NCBI GenBank assembly: GCA_964640945.1
Contig: CAZXIV010000025.1
Coordinates: 1-12,473 of the forward strand
DNA length: 12,473 bases
Origin: JAGOUB01 sp964640945
Lineage (GTDB): Bacteria > Patescibacteriota > Gracilibacteria > Peribacterales > Peribacteraceae
Direction of reading: 5' to 3'
Under the pieces are notes generated by a model. That model had not been told where the DNA came from and ran no database searches. It saw nothing but the letters and a program-made list of their open reading frames with translations. Below, in pieces: positions 1 through 6,953 of this stretch (its first letter is position 1; the number at the start of each line of letters is the position of its first letter). A program made the position numbers and the translations under genes.

Positions 1-590
1 GGAAGAGGACTAAGACAAGCGGAAAAAAAGATGGTGCCCGCCAGAGCCCCACCCCGGATGTCATACGGCGCGAGCACGGAGAAATCGAGGGGCAGGGTCG
101 TGAGGTCGATTGCCGCGGCCGCACCGGCCAAAGAGGTAATGGTGCCGCGAACCGTGCGCTTACCAAAAGCCAACGCACGGGCGAGACCCTCTTCGCCGGA
201 GCCGACCCAAAGATCGATGCGGTGCACGTCGCCATTGAGCACGTTGATGGCGCCGCCGCGGTCGTGGACAGTGACCGTGCCAATGCCGTCGAGCTTGATG
301 GTGGTCCCGAAGGGATAACTGGCCGGCGCAGCCACCATCCCCGGATAGACGGCGGTACCGTCGGCGCCGCGGAGGCCCTCGCCGTTCATGCGCTTGTCGG
401 CAATCTCACTGCCCATGACATAGCAACATTGCCCCGGCAACGGCGAGTAGTAGGCCGTCAGGACAAAGTCACGCGTGGTGCCCGCCGCCACGGACGGATC
501 GGAGGCAGCCGCCGAGAGTGGCAGCAGCGGCACGAGCACCGTCAGCAACGACAGGGCGGCCATCCGGGTATGAAGTGTGTATTTGAGCAA
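1..590 (-). CDS. Secreted 3D-domain (double-psi beta-barrel) protein, C-terminus beyond the left edge
   Basis: About 196 residues are visible and the frame is still open at the left edge. From a TTG at 590 the N-terminus has a basic stretch (LKYTLHTR), a hydrophobic core (residues 10-27) and a likely signal-peptidase site after SAAA. An ATG at 563 is the alternative start. The mature part follows the 3D (Asp-Asp-Asp) pattern: VLTAYYSP (43-50), VAAPASYPFGTTIKL (86-100), VTVHDRGGAI (106-115) and RIDLWVGS (124-131), then AFGKR. D110 and D126 are the expected conserved acidic residues. Proteins with this fold (MltA/RlpA/Rpf2-like) act on or bind peptidoglycan outside the membrane. I infer a wall-remodelling role. 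It lies 48 nt downstream of the M24 peptidase on the same strand but has its own -10-like box. The tail after residue 152 (SLAGAAAAIDLTTLPL) is not recognised. Confidence 0.8.
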   Translation of the reverse strand, partial: MLKYTLHTRMAALSLLTVLVPLLPLSAAASDPSVAAGTTRDFVLTAYYSPLPGQCCYVMGSEIADKRMNGEGLRGADGTAVYPGMVAAPASYPFGTTIKLDGIGTVTVHDRGGAINVLNGDVHRIDLWVGSGEEGLARALAFGKRTVRGTITSLAGAAAAIDLTTLPLDFSVLAPYDIRGGALAGTIFFSACLSPL

Positions 591-597
591 TCCCGTC

Positions 598-606
598 AGT
601 ATACCA
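598..606 (-). promoter_or_regulatory. Extended -10 promoter of the 3D-domain gene
   Basis: Reading the minus strand, TGG directly precedes TATACT, an extended -10 box with a 5/6 match to TATAAT. Seven bases (GACGGGA) separate it from the TTG at 590, so transcription would begin almost at that codon, giving a leaderless or near-leaderless mRNA. No good -35 hexamer is seen. Confidence 0.45.
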
Positions 607-638
607 AAAAAATGGGGTCGCTGAAAGTCTAGGAGGCT

Positions 639-1649
639 TCACTCTCCGGCGTCTTCAGCGGGCAGGAAGACCATCCGTTCGCGACGGATGCCAAACTGCC
701 CGGGAAAATACACGCCCGGCTCGATCGCCAGGACTTCGCGCGGCAGCAAGCGCTTGGCGGGCCCCGGCGACAGGACGGGGATTTCATGCGTGGTCAGGCC
801 GACACCGTGACCGAGGGCATGCGTGAAAGCAGCCTCCATCCCCGCCGCCCGAAACACTTTGCGGACCGCTTCATCCACTGCCGCCGTACGTGCGCCCACT
901 GTGCACTTGGTGATCGCCACCTCGAGCGCCGTTGTCACCGCGTCGCAGGCACGGGCTTGGGCAGAGGTAGGATCGGCGGTGAAGTAGATCTCCGAGAGAT
1001 CGGCCCCGTACCCGCGATACACCGCGCCCACATCTACCTGCACCAAATGCCCTTTTTTAAGGATGCGCGTGGTGGCGTGGTGATGCGGATGGCTGGTGTG
1101 CGTGCCGAAGGCCACGACCGGATCGAAGGCGAGTCCGTCGGCGCCGAGATCGTGCGCCCAGAGGGCGAACTTCCAGGCCAGCTCCTTTTCGGTCACTCCT
1201 TTGCGCAGCACGCCGGGCACGCGGCGCAGCATCTCCTTGGTGATGCGCTCGGCGCGGCGCAGGCAGGCAATCTCACGGTCGTCCTTCTGGCGACGGAATT
1301 CTTCGATCAGCCCGCGCGTGCGCACCCAAGTGGGCGACGGGCAGTGCTTCTTCCAACGTAGTAGTTGGGCCACCCGAACGTACTCGGCCTCGAAGCCGAT
1401 GCGCTCGTAGCGCTTGGCGTCCTCCCACAGCCGCGCCACATCCACAACTTCGACACCCGGCAAGGCGGCGGCTGTGGCCTCCTCGAGGTACAAGGGGCTC
1501 ACATACAGACGACCGACGCGCGAGGTTAGGAGGAGTGCCCCCGAAGAGAGCTCCACACCGGTGAGGTAACGCACGTTCTTTGGCTCTGCGATGAGTAGAG
1601 CGGTTAATCCGGTGCCCTGGAGGACAACCGAGGGCGAGAGGGGGCGCAT
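639..1649 (-). CDS. M24-family metallopeptidase (Xaa-Pro aminopeptidase/dipeptidase type)
   Basis: 336 residues. The N-terminal part (residues 1-120; LIAEPKNVRYLTGVELSSGALL at 20-41 split as LIAEPKNVRYLTG and following) resembles the creatinase/prolidase N-domain. The C-terminal pita-bread domain has all five expected metal ligands: D206 (VQVDVGA), D217 (GADLSE), H281 (ALGHGVGL), E310 (LAIEPGVYF) and E324 (IRRERMV). Further conserved His residues are seen at 187-190 and H288 (THEIPVLSP). This five-ligand set is the dinuclear metal site of M24 enzymes, which cleave Xaa-Pro bonds. The short C-terminal domain and 336-residue length fit the small PepQ/YpdF-like group; substrate cannot be told from sequence. 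It is cytosolic, with no signal peptide. The start is the first ATG after the divergent promoter region and has no clear Shine-Dalgarno. It ends with TGA. The 3D-domain gene follows on the same strand. Confidence 0.9.
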   Translation of the reverse strand: MRPLSPSVVLQGTGLTALLIAEPKNVRYLTGVELSSGALLLTSRVGRLYVSPLYLEEATAAALPGVEVVDVARLWEDAKRYERIGFEAEYVRVAQLLRWKKHCPSPTWVRTRGLIEEFRRQKDDREIACLRRAERITKEMLRRVPGVLRKGVTEKELAWKFALWAHDLGADGLAFDPVVAFGTHTSHPHHHATTRILKKGHLVQVDVGAVYRGYGADLSEIYFTADPTSAQARACDAVTTALEVAITKCTVGARTAAVDEAVRKVFRAAGMEAAFTHALGHGVGLTTHEIPVLSPGPAKRLLPREVLAIEPGVYFPGQFGIRRERMVFLPAEDAGE

Positions 1650-1674
1650 GCTCTAGCGGGAAGAGGGTATTTTG

Positions 1675-1683
1675 TGGTATCAT
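1675..1683 (+). promoter_or_regulatory. Extended -10 promoter of the pilin-like polyprotein operon
   Basis: TGG followed by TATCAT (5/6 match to TATAAT) forms an extended -10 box. Only eight bases (AGGGAGAA) separate it from the ATG at 1692, so the start site would fall at or within a couple of bases of the ATG. That leaves no room for a usable Shine-Dalgarno and suggests a leaderless mRNA. The layout matches that of the 3D-domain gene at 598-606. Confidence 0.5.
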
Positions 1684-1684
1684 A
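1679..1684 (-). promoter_or_regulatory. Possible -10 box of the M24 peptidase, overlapping the divergent promoter
   Basis: On the minus strand TATGAT (5/6 match) occupies the same bases as the plus-strand TATCAT. A start about seven bases downstream would give a leader of roughly 23 nt before the ATG at 1649. A second candidate, TACCCT at 1669-1664 on the minus strand, lies closer. The choice between them cannot be made from sequence. Confidence 0.25.
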
Positions 1685-1691
1685 GGGAGAA

Positions 1692-4124
1692 ATGCCAAAC
1701 ATCCATTTGACACTCAAACGTTTCCTGGCGGCCTGCCTTCTGGGCGCCGTGCTTGGCGCAGGAATGCCCGCACTCGTGCTCGCTGCCACCTATGACGGCG
1801 GCGGCGTGATCCAGGGGATTGAGGAGGCCGCCGGTGTGGGCGTGCCCCAGGGCAGCTTGGCCGATTTTATCAGCGCTACGATTAGCCGCGCAGTCAGCTA
1901 CGCCACGCTCGCGGCGCTGCTCGTGATTGTGGTCGCGGCCTTCATGCTCATTCTTGGCTTCGGCAACGACGAGTGGAAAGAGCGCGCCAAGAAGGCAATC
2001 ATCTACACGGCCATCGGCTTGGTGATACTCTTCTTCGCCCAGGTGATCGTCGATTTCTTCGCCAGCGCGGGCCAAATCGACATCAGCGGCCCCGTCCTGA
2101 ACGTCATCAGTACGCTCGTGCACTACTCCACACTGGCCGCCCTGCTTGCGATTGTGGTGGCCGGCATGATGTTCATCATCAGCTTCGGCAACGAGGAGCG
2201 GAAGGAGCACGCCAAGCGCATCATTCTCTACGCCATTATTGGACTCATTATCCTGTTCTTCGCCCAGGTCATCGTCGATTTCTTCGCTGGCGCCGGGCAG
2301 GTCGACATCACGGATGTCATCCTCAGCATCATCGGCATGCTTGTGCACTACTCCACCATCCTGGCTTTGCTCGCCATTGTGGTGGCCTGCATCGTGCTTA
2401 TTCTCAGTTTCGGCAACGAAGAGCGTAAGGAACAGGCCAAGCGCATCATTCTCTACGCCATCATTGGACTTCTCATCCTGTTCTTCGCCCAGGTCATCGT
2501 CGATTTCTTCGCTGGCGCAGGGCAGGTCGACATCACTGGGGTCATCTTCAGCATCATCGACACCATCTTGAGCTATGCGCAGCTGGCGGCTCTGCTTGTG
2601 ATTGTGGTCGCGGGCTTCTACCTCATCCTAAGTTTCGGCAACGAGGAGGCGAAAGAGAGCGCGAAGCGCATGATTATCTACGCCATTGTCGGTCTGCTGA
2701 TTTTGTTCTTCGCGCAGGTGATCGTGAACTTCTTCGCTGGCGGCGGCATTGCCTTCGACATTAGCGGCGACGTGCTCGCCATCATCAACACCATTCTGAG
2801 CTACGCACAGCTGGCGGCTCTGCTCGTGATTGTGGTCGCCGGCTTCTACCTCATTCTGAGCTTCGGCAACGAGGAGGCCAAAGAGAGAGCCAAGCGCATG
2901 ATCATCTACGCCATTGTCGGTCTCCTCATTCTCTTTTTCGCCCAGGCGATCGTGAACTTCTTCGCTGGCGGCGGCTTCACCTTCGACATTAGCGGCGAAG
3001 TTTTCAACATCATCAACACCATCCTGAGCTATGCGCAGCTGGCGGCCCTGCTTGTGATTGTGGTCGCCGGCTTCTACCTCATTCTGAGCTTCGGCAATGA
3101 GGAGGCTAAGGAACAAGTAAAACGCATGATCATCTACGCCATTGTGGGTCTCCTTATTCTCTTCTTCGCCCAGGCGATCGTGAACTTCTTCGCTGGTGGT
3201 GGCTTCACCTTCGACATTAGCGGCGAGGTTCTGAACATTATTAATGCCATCCTGAGCTACGCGCAGCTCGCCGCTCTGTTCGTGATTGTGGTGGCGGGTT
3301 TCTACCTCATCCTCAGCTTCGGCAATGAAGAAGCAAAGGAACGGGTAAAACGAATGATCATCTACGCCATTGTCGGTCTGCTGATTTTGTTCTTCGCGCA
3401 GGTGATCGTGAACTTCTTCGCTGGTGGCGGCTTCACCTTCGACATCAGTGGTGAAGTTTTCAACATCATCAACACCATTCTGAGCTACGCGCAGCTGGCG
3501 GCCCTACTCGTGATTGTGGTCGCGGGCTTCTACCTCATCCTCAGCTTCGGCAATGAGGAGGCAAAAGAGAGTGCCAAACGCATGATCCTTTACGCCATCG
3601 TCGGCCTCCTTATTCTCTTCTTTGCCCAGGCGATCGTGAACTTCTTCGCTGGCGGCGGCATTGCCTTCGACATTACCGCCGACGTGCTCGGCATCATCAA
3701 TACCATCGTGAGCTACGCTTCGCTGGCCGGTGTCTTCGTCATCGTCATCGCGGGCTTCTACCTCATCCTCGGCTTCGGCGATGAGGAAGTGAAGGAGCGG
3801 GTCAAGCGCATGATTATCTACGTCATCGTTGGCCTGCTCATCATCTACTTCGCGCAGTTCATCGTGAACTTCTTCGCTGGTGGCGCCACCAACGTCGACC
3901 GCGGACCGATCGAGCAGTTGCTCATCACCATCACGAACTACCTCGCGCTCGCGGCTGTCATCACGGTGGTGGTGGCGGGCATCATCCTCATCCTCAGCTT
4001 TGGCAACGAGGAGCGCAAGGATCAAGCCAAGCGCATCATCTTCTACACCCTCGCCGGACTCTTCATTGTTCTCTTCTCGCGCGTCATCGTCAGGTTCGTC
4101 TTCGATCTCGCCGGCGCCGTCTAA
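1692..4124 (+). CDS. Ten-fold tandem TrbC/VirB2-like (T4SS pilin-type) hairpin polyprotein
   Basis: 810 residues. A Sec signal peptide (residues 1-31: basic LKRF, hydrophobic core, ALVLA cleavage site) is followed by a short linker and ten two-helix hairpins. In each, helix A (for example SYAQLAALLVIVVAGFYLIL) is joined by a short charged loop (SFGNEEAKERAKR type) to helix B (IIYAIVGLLILFFAQ...IVNFFAG). A Gly-rich, acidic linker (GGGFTFDISGEV type) leads to the next hairpin. The helix-GN-E-K-AK-helix pattern is that of T4SS pilins of Mycoplasma and CPR bacteria and of TrbC/VirB2. Those are normally single-hairpin proteins of about 100 residues; this is ten in one chain, about 20 membrane segments. 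Charges suit basic loops inside and acidic linkers outside, as in VirB2. It is translationally coupled to the next gene through TAATG. Function is inferred: a covalently linked pilus or membrane assembly, or a precursor cut into monomers. No secretion ATPase is in view. Confidence 0.85.
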   Translation: MPNIHLTLKRFLAACLLGAVLGAGMPALVLAATYDGGGVIQGIEEAAGVGVPQGSLADFISATISRAVSYATLAALLVIVVAAFMLILGFGNDEWKERAKKAIIYTAIGLVILFFAQVIVDFFASAGQIDISGPVLNVISTLVHYSTLAALLAIVVAGMMFIISFGNEERKEHAKRIILYAIIGLIILFFAQVIVDFFAGAGQVDITDVILSIIGMLVHYSTILALLAIVVACIVLILSFGNEERKEQAKRIILYAIIGLLILFFAQVIVDFFAGAGQVDITGVIFSIIDTILSYAQLAALLVIVVAGFYLILSFGNEEAKESAKRMIIYAIVGLLILFFAQVIVNFFAGGGIAFDISGDVLAIINTILSYAQLAALLVIVVAGFYLILSFGNEEAKERAKRMIIYAIVGLLILFFAQAIVNFFAGGGFTFDISGEVFNIINTILSYAQLAALLVIVVAGFYLILSFGNEEAKEQVKRMIIYAIVGLLILFFAQAIVNFFAGGGFTFDISGEVLNIINAILSYAQLAALFVIVVAGFYLILSFGNEEAKERVKRMIIYAIVGLLILFFAQVIVNFFAGGGFTFDISGEVFNIINTILSYAQLAALLVIVVAGFYLILSFGNEEAKESAKRMILYAIVGLLILFFAQAIVNFFAGGGIAFDITADVLGIINTIVSYASLAGVFVIVIAGFYLILGFGDEEVKERVKRMIIYVIVGLLIIYFAQFIVNFFAGGATNVDRGPIEQLLITITNYLALAAVITVVVAGIILILSFGNEERKDQAKRIIFYTLAGLFIVLFSRVIVRFVFDLAGAV
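1956..4121 (+). repeat. Tandem 225/228-bp coding repeats of the pilin-like hairpin
   Basis: Taking the (S/G)FGNE loop as the register, units begin at 1956, 2181, 2406, 2631, 2859, 3087, 3315, 3543, 3771 and 3996. Spacings are 225, 225, 225, 228, 228, 228, 228, 228 and 225 bp, always in frame; the last unit is shortened at its linker by the C-terminus. Units 4-8 are closely alike; units 5 and 7 differ at only 2 of 76 residues (both Ala to Val). Outer units are more divergent, with EERK instead of EEAK loops in units 2, 3 and 10. The added codon in units 4-8 lies in the linker (GGGFTFDIS versus GAGQVDIT). Confidence 0.95.
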
Positions 4125-6754
4125 TGCCTCTCCTTGCCACCATCCGCCGGCCCATTCTCGTCCTCACCATCGTGCTCGGGGTCTTGGCACCGTCGGCGGC
4201 GCTCGCGGCCGAGGCCCCCGTCATCACGCTCCAGGCCGGCGACATCCTGCAGCTCATGCCCGTGGGCTTGCCAACCGCAAAGGTCGGCTGGGCCCTGACG
4301 CAGGACGGCGTCTTCAAGGGTGCAAGCCGCGAATCGATCTTCGTCTCGCGCTTTGTGCAAACAGGCAAATACGCCCTCAAACTTGAGACAATCGACCTGC
4401 CCGTCACCATCTCCCAAAATTTCTCGATCATCGTCGAGGCTCGCCGGGACCCGGCCAACACCGAGACATCCGGCCCGCGTTTCACGCCCACGCCCGATGC
4501 CGGCGGCCGTCTCGTCTTTCCAGCCGATGGCCTCCTGATAGTGCGCGCCTTGAGCGCCAACGAGCGCCCCGCGCTAGACCTAGACGCGCAGGTCGACAGT
4601 GACGACGACGGCGACACCAAGAACGACCGCGATACCACTGCCACGCTGCTCACCACCGACGGTGTTCCGCTGCGCCTCTGGTTCGCATCGACTACCGTCA
4701 CTCAGCGCTTCATCTTGGTGGAGCCAAGCCCGGCCGCCCCACTCACACTCTTGTCGAAGGAGGCGGCGGTGGACGCCGGCATCGAGCCGCCCGTCCTCGA
4801 TATCATCGCTCTCGATGACGGCACGGGCTTGGTCACGTTCGATCTCGGCTTCCGCGGCTCACCCCCGCCGCCCTATCCCCTGTTGTTGCAATGGGATTTT
4901 GGCGACGCCAGCTCCAGTCTCCTCGGCCGCCCCATCCACCGGTACCTGGAAACCGGCGAGTATGCCGTTACCGTGCGCTTGGTCAATCTCAATACCGGCG
5001 TGATGGTGGCTGAGCGTACGGAGCGCGTGACGATCGCCGAGGTGCCCGCCATTCCAACTATGACTTCATCGAGCAGCTCGACTGCAGCCGTCAGTAGCGC
5101 CAGCTCGTCGGTTCCGACGACGGTCACGGCCAGCGGCACTCCGTGGCTGCAACTCATCATCATCGGCCTGATCATCTTCATCGTCTGCGCCATCATCGGC
5201 GCACTGATCGTGATGGCCCTCGGCCGCATGAGCGGAAACGGCCTGCAGACCCAACTGACGAAGATCGATGAGAAGCTGCGCGCTGTGCCCATTAAGGATG
5301 AGAAAGCACCCAAGGATAGCGCGCCGCCCACACTGGTGGTGACAACCGAACCGCGCCGCCCCACGCCCGCCGCCGCCACGGCACCCGGTGAACCGCAAAT
5401 CGACCAGGCGAACGCCCCGAGCTGGCTCAAAAAGGGTCTCGCCGAAGCCGCCACCACGCCCGCCCCGGCGCCCGCACCCACCCCGACAAAGGTGGCTACC
5501 GCGCCCACCCCGATGCTGAGTGAGGTGCCACCCGTCCCGAAGCCGACCCCCGCCCCAGTGGTGGCAGCGCCCGTCCGTGCGCCCATCCTCCCCACTCCCG
5601 TCGCTGCGCCGGTAGCACCCAAACCTGCCCCCACGCCGGTGCCGGTAGCGCTGGCCCCCAAAGCCCCGGCCCCGACGTTTGCGCCCCCGCTGCTGCCCGC
5701 CTCGGTCGTGACACCAACACCCACGCTTCCTCCACCGCTCCCGGCCTCTGTGGTCACCCTCACGCCGGTACCTGTTACACCCCAGGCCGTCATAACGCCT
5801 CCTCCGGCGGTCGTAACCGTCTCGCCGACGCCGGCTCCCGCCGCTTCTCCGGCCGTGACAGTCATCGTCAATAACGCCGCTCCGGCTCCTGTCCAAAACA
5901 GCCAACCGACGGCGGCCCCCAAGCCAGTGGCCCCGACACCGCCGGTCGCTTCTACCCCGGTCGTACCGCCCGTGTCCGTGCCAGCCCCCAAGCCTGTTCC
6001 CCCACCCGCCCCCGCTCCAGTCGTGCCCGTCGTGACAGCCACGCCGACTCCGACCCCCGGACTGGCGGCGACCCTCGCCCCACCAAAATCCGTCATTCCG
6101 CCCGCACCAGTCACTGCTCCCACCCCTCGCGTCGCCCCCACGACTGGATCAACTGCGGCCCCAATCACGCCGCCAACGACCGCCACGCCTGCGACCAAAC
6201 AAGCGATCGCACCCGTTCCAACCACGTCCGTCGCCACTCCCGCCCCCCTGGCGCCGTCGCTCACTCCTACCCCAGCCCCAGTGACCGTGCCGGCCGTTCT
6301 CCCTGGTCCCATGGTCCCACCGGAGGCAGCGACGCCGGCCGCGGCCACGCCCCTGGTTGCACCGCCCGCTCCTCTGTCTGTGACCAAGACCGTTCCGGTG
6401 CCGATCGTGCCCGCTAAGACCGCTCCTTCTCTCCCTCTGCAGAGACCACCTACGCCTGTCTCGGTGTCCAAACCCACACTCGCTGTCCCGCCTGTGCGCT
6501 TAGACCCCATGCCGACACCTCTGGTACAAAGCCGGCCACCGGTCCCCACTCCCAAGCCTGTTCTCGCCCCGACCCCGGCTCCCACCCCGAGTGTGATCGT
6601 GGCTCCGGTGAGATCGACGGTGACGACCGCCCCCGTGCCTCACTCCCCCCTTATCCGCCAGGAAGGCGAACTCCAAAGCGACGTTGAAGTGGCCATCATC
6701 CGGGCCGATAACCTGACGCCCCCGGGAAATAGCCCGCAAACAGGCAAAGCTTAA
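4124..6754 (+). CDS. PKD-domain membrane protein with a very long Pro-rich tail
   Basis: 876 residues. Signal peptide 1-28 (IRRP, hydrophobic core, ALA cleavage site). Residues 30-140 form a beta-rich, PKD/Ig-like region. Residues 156-170 hold an Asp-rich segment (VDSDDDGDTKNDRD) that resembles a calcium-binding loop. Residues about 223-304 are a PKD domain with its hallmark WDFGD (257-261) and the ETGEYAVTVRLVN strand. A Ser/Thr linker (313-338) leads to one membrane helix (341-367). Then follow a charged stretch (LTKIDEKLRAVPIKDEK), a lone SWLKKGLAEA motif (433-442), a tail extremely rich in Pro, Ala, Val and Thr (about 400-843), and a non-repetitive end (RQEGELQSDVEVAIIRADN). With a cleaved signal peptide the PKD part faces outward and the tail inward. 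Its ATG shares one base with the preceding stop and has no Shine-Dalgarno, so translation is coupled to the pilin-like polyprotein. I infer that the two products work together; the function is unknown. Confidence 0.85.
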   Translation: MPLLATIRRPILVLTIVLGVLAPSAALAAEAPVITLQAGDILQLMPVGLPTAKVGWALTQDGVFKGASRESIFVSRFVQTGKYALKLETIDLPVTISQNFSIIVEARRDPANTETSGPRFTPTPDAGGRLVFPADGLLIVRALSANERPALDLDAQVDSDDDGDTKNDRDTTATLLTTDGVPLRLWFASTTVTQRFILVEPSPAAPLTLLSKEAAVDAGIEPPVLDIIALDDGTGLVTFDLGFRGSPPPPYPLLLQWDFGDASSSLLGRPIHRYLETGEYAVTVRLVNLNTGVMVAERTERVTIAEVPAIPTMTSSSSSTAAVSSASSSVPTTVTASGTPWLQLIIIGLIIFIVCAIIGALIVMALGRMSGNGLQTQLTKIDEKLRAVPIKDEKAPKDSAPPTLVVTTEPRRPTPAAATAPGEPQIDQANAPSWLKKGLAEAATTPAPAPAPTPTKVATAPTPMLSEVPPVPKPTPAPVVAAPVRAPILPTPVAAPVAPKPAPTPVPVALAPKAPAPTFAPPLLPASVVTPTPTLPPPLPASVVTLTPVPVTPQAVITPPPAVVTVSPTPAPAASPAVTVIVNNAAPAPVQNSQPTAAPKPVAPTPPVASTPVVPPVSVPAPKPVPPPAPAPVVPVVTATPTPTPGLAATLAPPKSVIPPAPVTAPTPRVAPTTGSTAAPITPPTTATPATKQAIAPVPTTSVATPAPLAPSLTPTPAPVTVPAVLPGPMVPPEAATPAAATPLVAPPAPLSVTKTVPVPIVPAKTAPSLPLQRPPTPVSVSKPTLAVPPVRLDPMPTPLVQSRPPVPTPKPVLAPTPAPTPSVIVAPVRSTVTTAPVPHSPLIRQEGELQSDVEVAIIRADNLTPPGNSPQTGKA
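5321..6652 (+). repeat. Low-complexity Pro/Ala/Val/Thr-coding tract
   Basis: About 444 codons dominated by Pro, Ala, Val and Thr, with short recurring blocks such as APTPTP, PAPV, PKPVP and PASVVT. There is no fixed period, so it is compositional rather than a clean tandem repeat. The plus strand is C-rich, and the minus strand therefore reads as a spurious Gly/Ala-rich frame. The scattered charged residues are nearly all Lys or Arg, so the tail would be basic and disordered. Confidence 0.85.
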
Positions 6755-6755
6755 G

Positions 6756-6784
6756 TTGGCGCCAGGAAGGGGTCGAGGTACACT
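6756..6784 (+). promoter_or_regulatory. Possible promoter of the tRNA-His gene
   Basis: TTGGCG (6756-6761) and TACACT (6779-6784) each match consensus at 4 of 6 bases and are spaced by 17 bp. They lie just after the stop of the PKD gene and 65 bp before the tRNA. No terminator separates the PKD gene from the tRNA, so read-through is also possible. Confidence 0.3.
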
Positions 6785-6803
6785 CTGCGGGCGTTTTACG
6801 AAT

Positions 6804-6823
6804 GGCGATCCTCGCTCAGCTGG
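6804..6823 (+). pseudogene. tRNA-His 5' fragment
   Basis: These 20 bases match the 5' end of the intact tRNA-His (G-1, acceptor strand, D-arm up to the GG of the loop) with two mismatches. The copy then breaks off into unrelated sequence (GTCGACCATGACATC). It starts 45 bp before the intact gene. It is a remnant with no anticodon or T-arm. Confidence 0.6.
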
Positions 6824-6848
6824 GTCGACCATGACATCACTGACATAT

Positions 6849-6926
6849 GGCGATCGTAGCTCAGCTGGTTAGAGCATCTGGTTGTGGTCCAGAGGGTCGT
6901 GGGTTCGAACCCCATCGATCGCCCCA
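6849..6926 (+). tRNA. trnH: tRNA-His (anticodon GTG)
   Basis: All arms fold. The acceptor stem GCGATCG (6850-6856) pairs perfectly with CGATCGC (6916-6922). The D-arm is GCTC/GAGC. The anticodon stem TCTGG/CCAGA encloses the loop TTGTGGT, anticodon GTG at 6884-6886. The T-arm GTGGG/CCCAT encloses TTCGAAC. The base before the acceptor is G (6849) and the discriminator is C (6923), the G-1:C73 pair that marks tRNA-His for histidyl-tRNA synthetase. CCA is encoded at 6924-6926. This is the functional copy among three related sequences here. Confidence 0.97.
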
Positions 6927-6953
6927 TTACTTCCACACATCAACAGGATTATC

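Noticed and set aside
31..632. Plus-strand open frames at the left end
   Set aside because: They lie antisense to the 3D-domain gene, which has clear family motifs and a signal peptide.
563..641. Readthrough of the M24 TGA into the 3D-domain gene (UGA as Gly, code 25)
   Set aside because: The two frames do line up, but the 3D protein has its own signal peptide and promoter box, and the GRDP-like gene also ends in TGA at a sensible place.
1680..4025. Long minus-strand open frames rich in Asp, Glu and His opposite the pilin-like gene
   Set aside because: They mirror the repeat structure of the plus-strand gene in the opposite frame and have no domain character or ribosome sites. The plus strand has a signal peptide and pilin-like hairpins.
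4873..6585. 570-codon minus-strand Gly/Ala/Thr-rich frame
   Set aside because: It is the antisense of the C-rich Pro/Ala/Val/Thr tract. The composition follows from that strand and no motif supports it.
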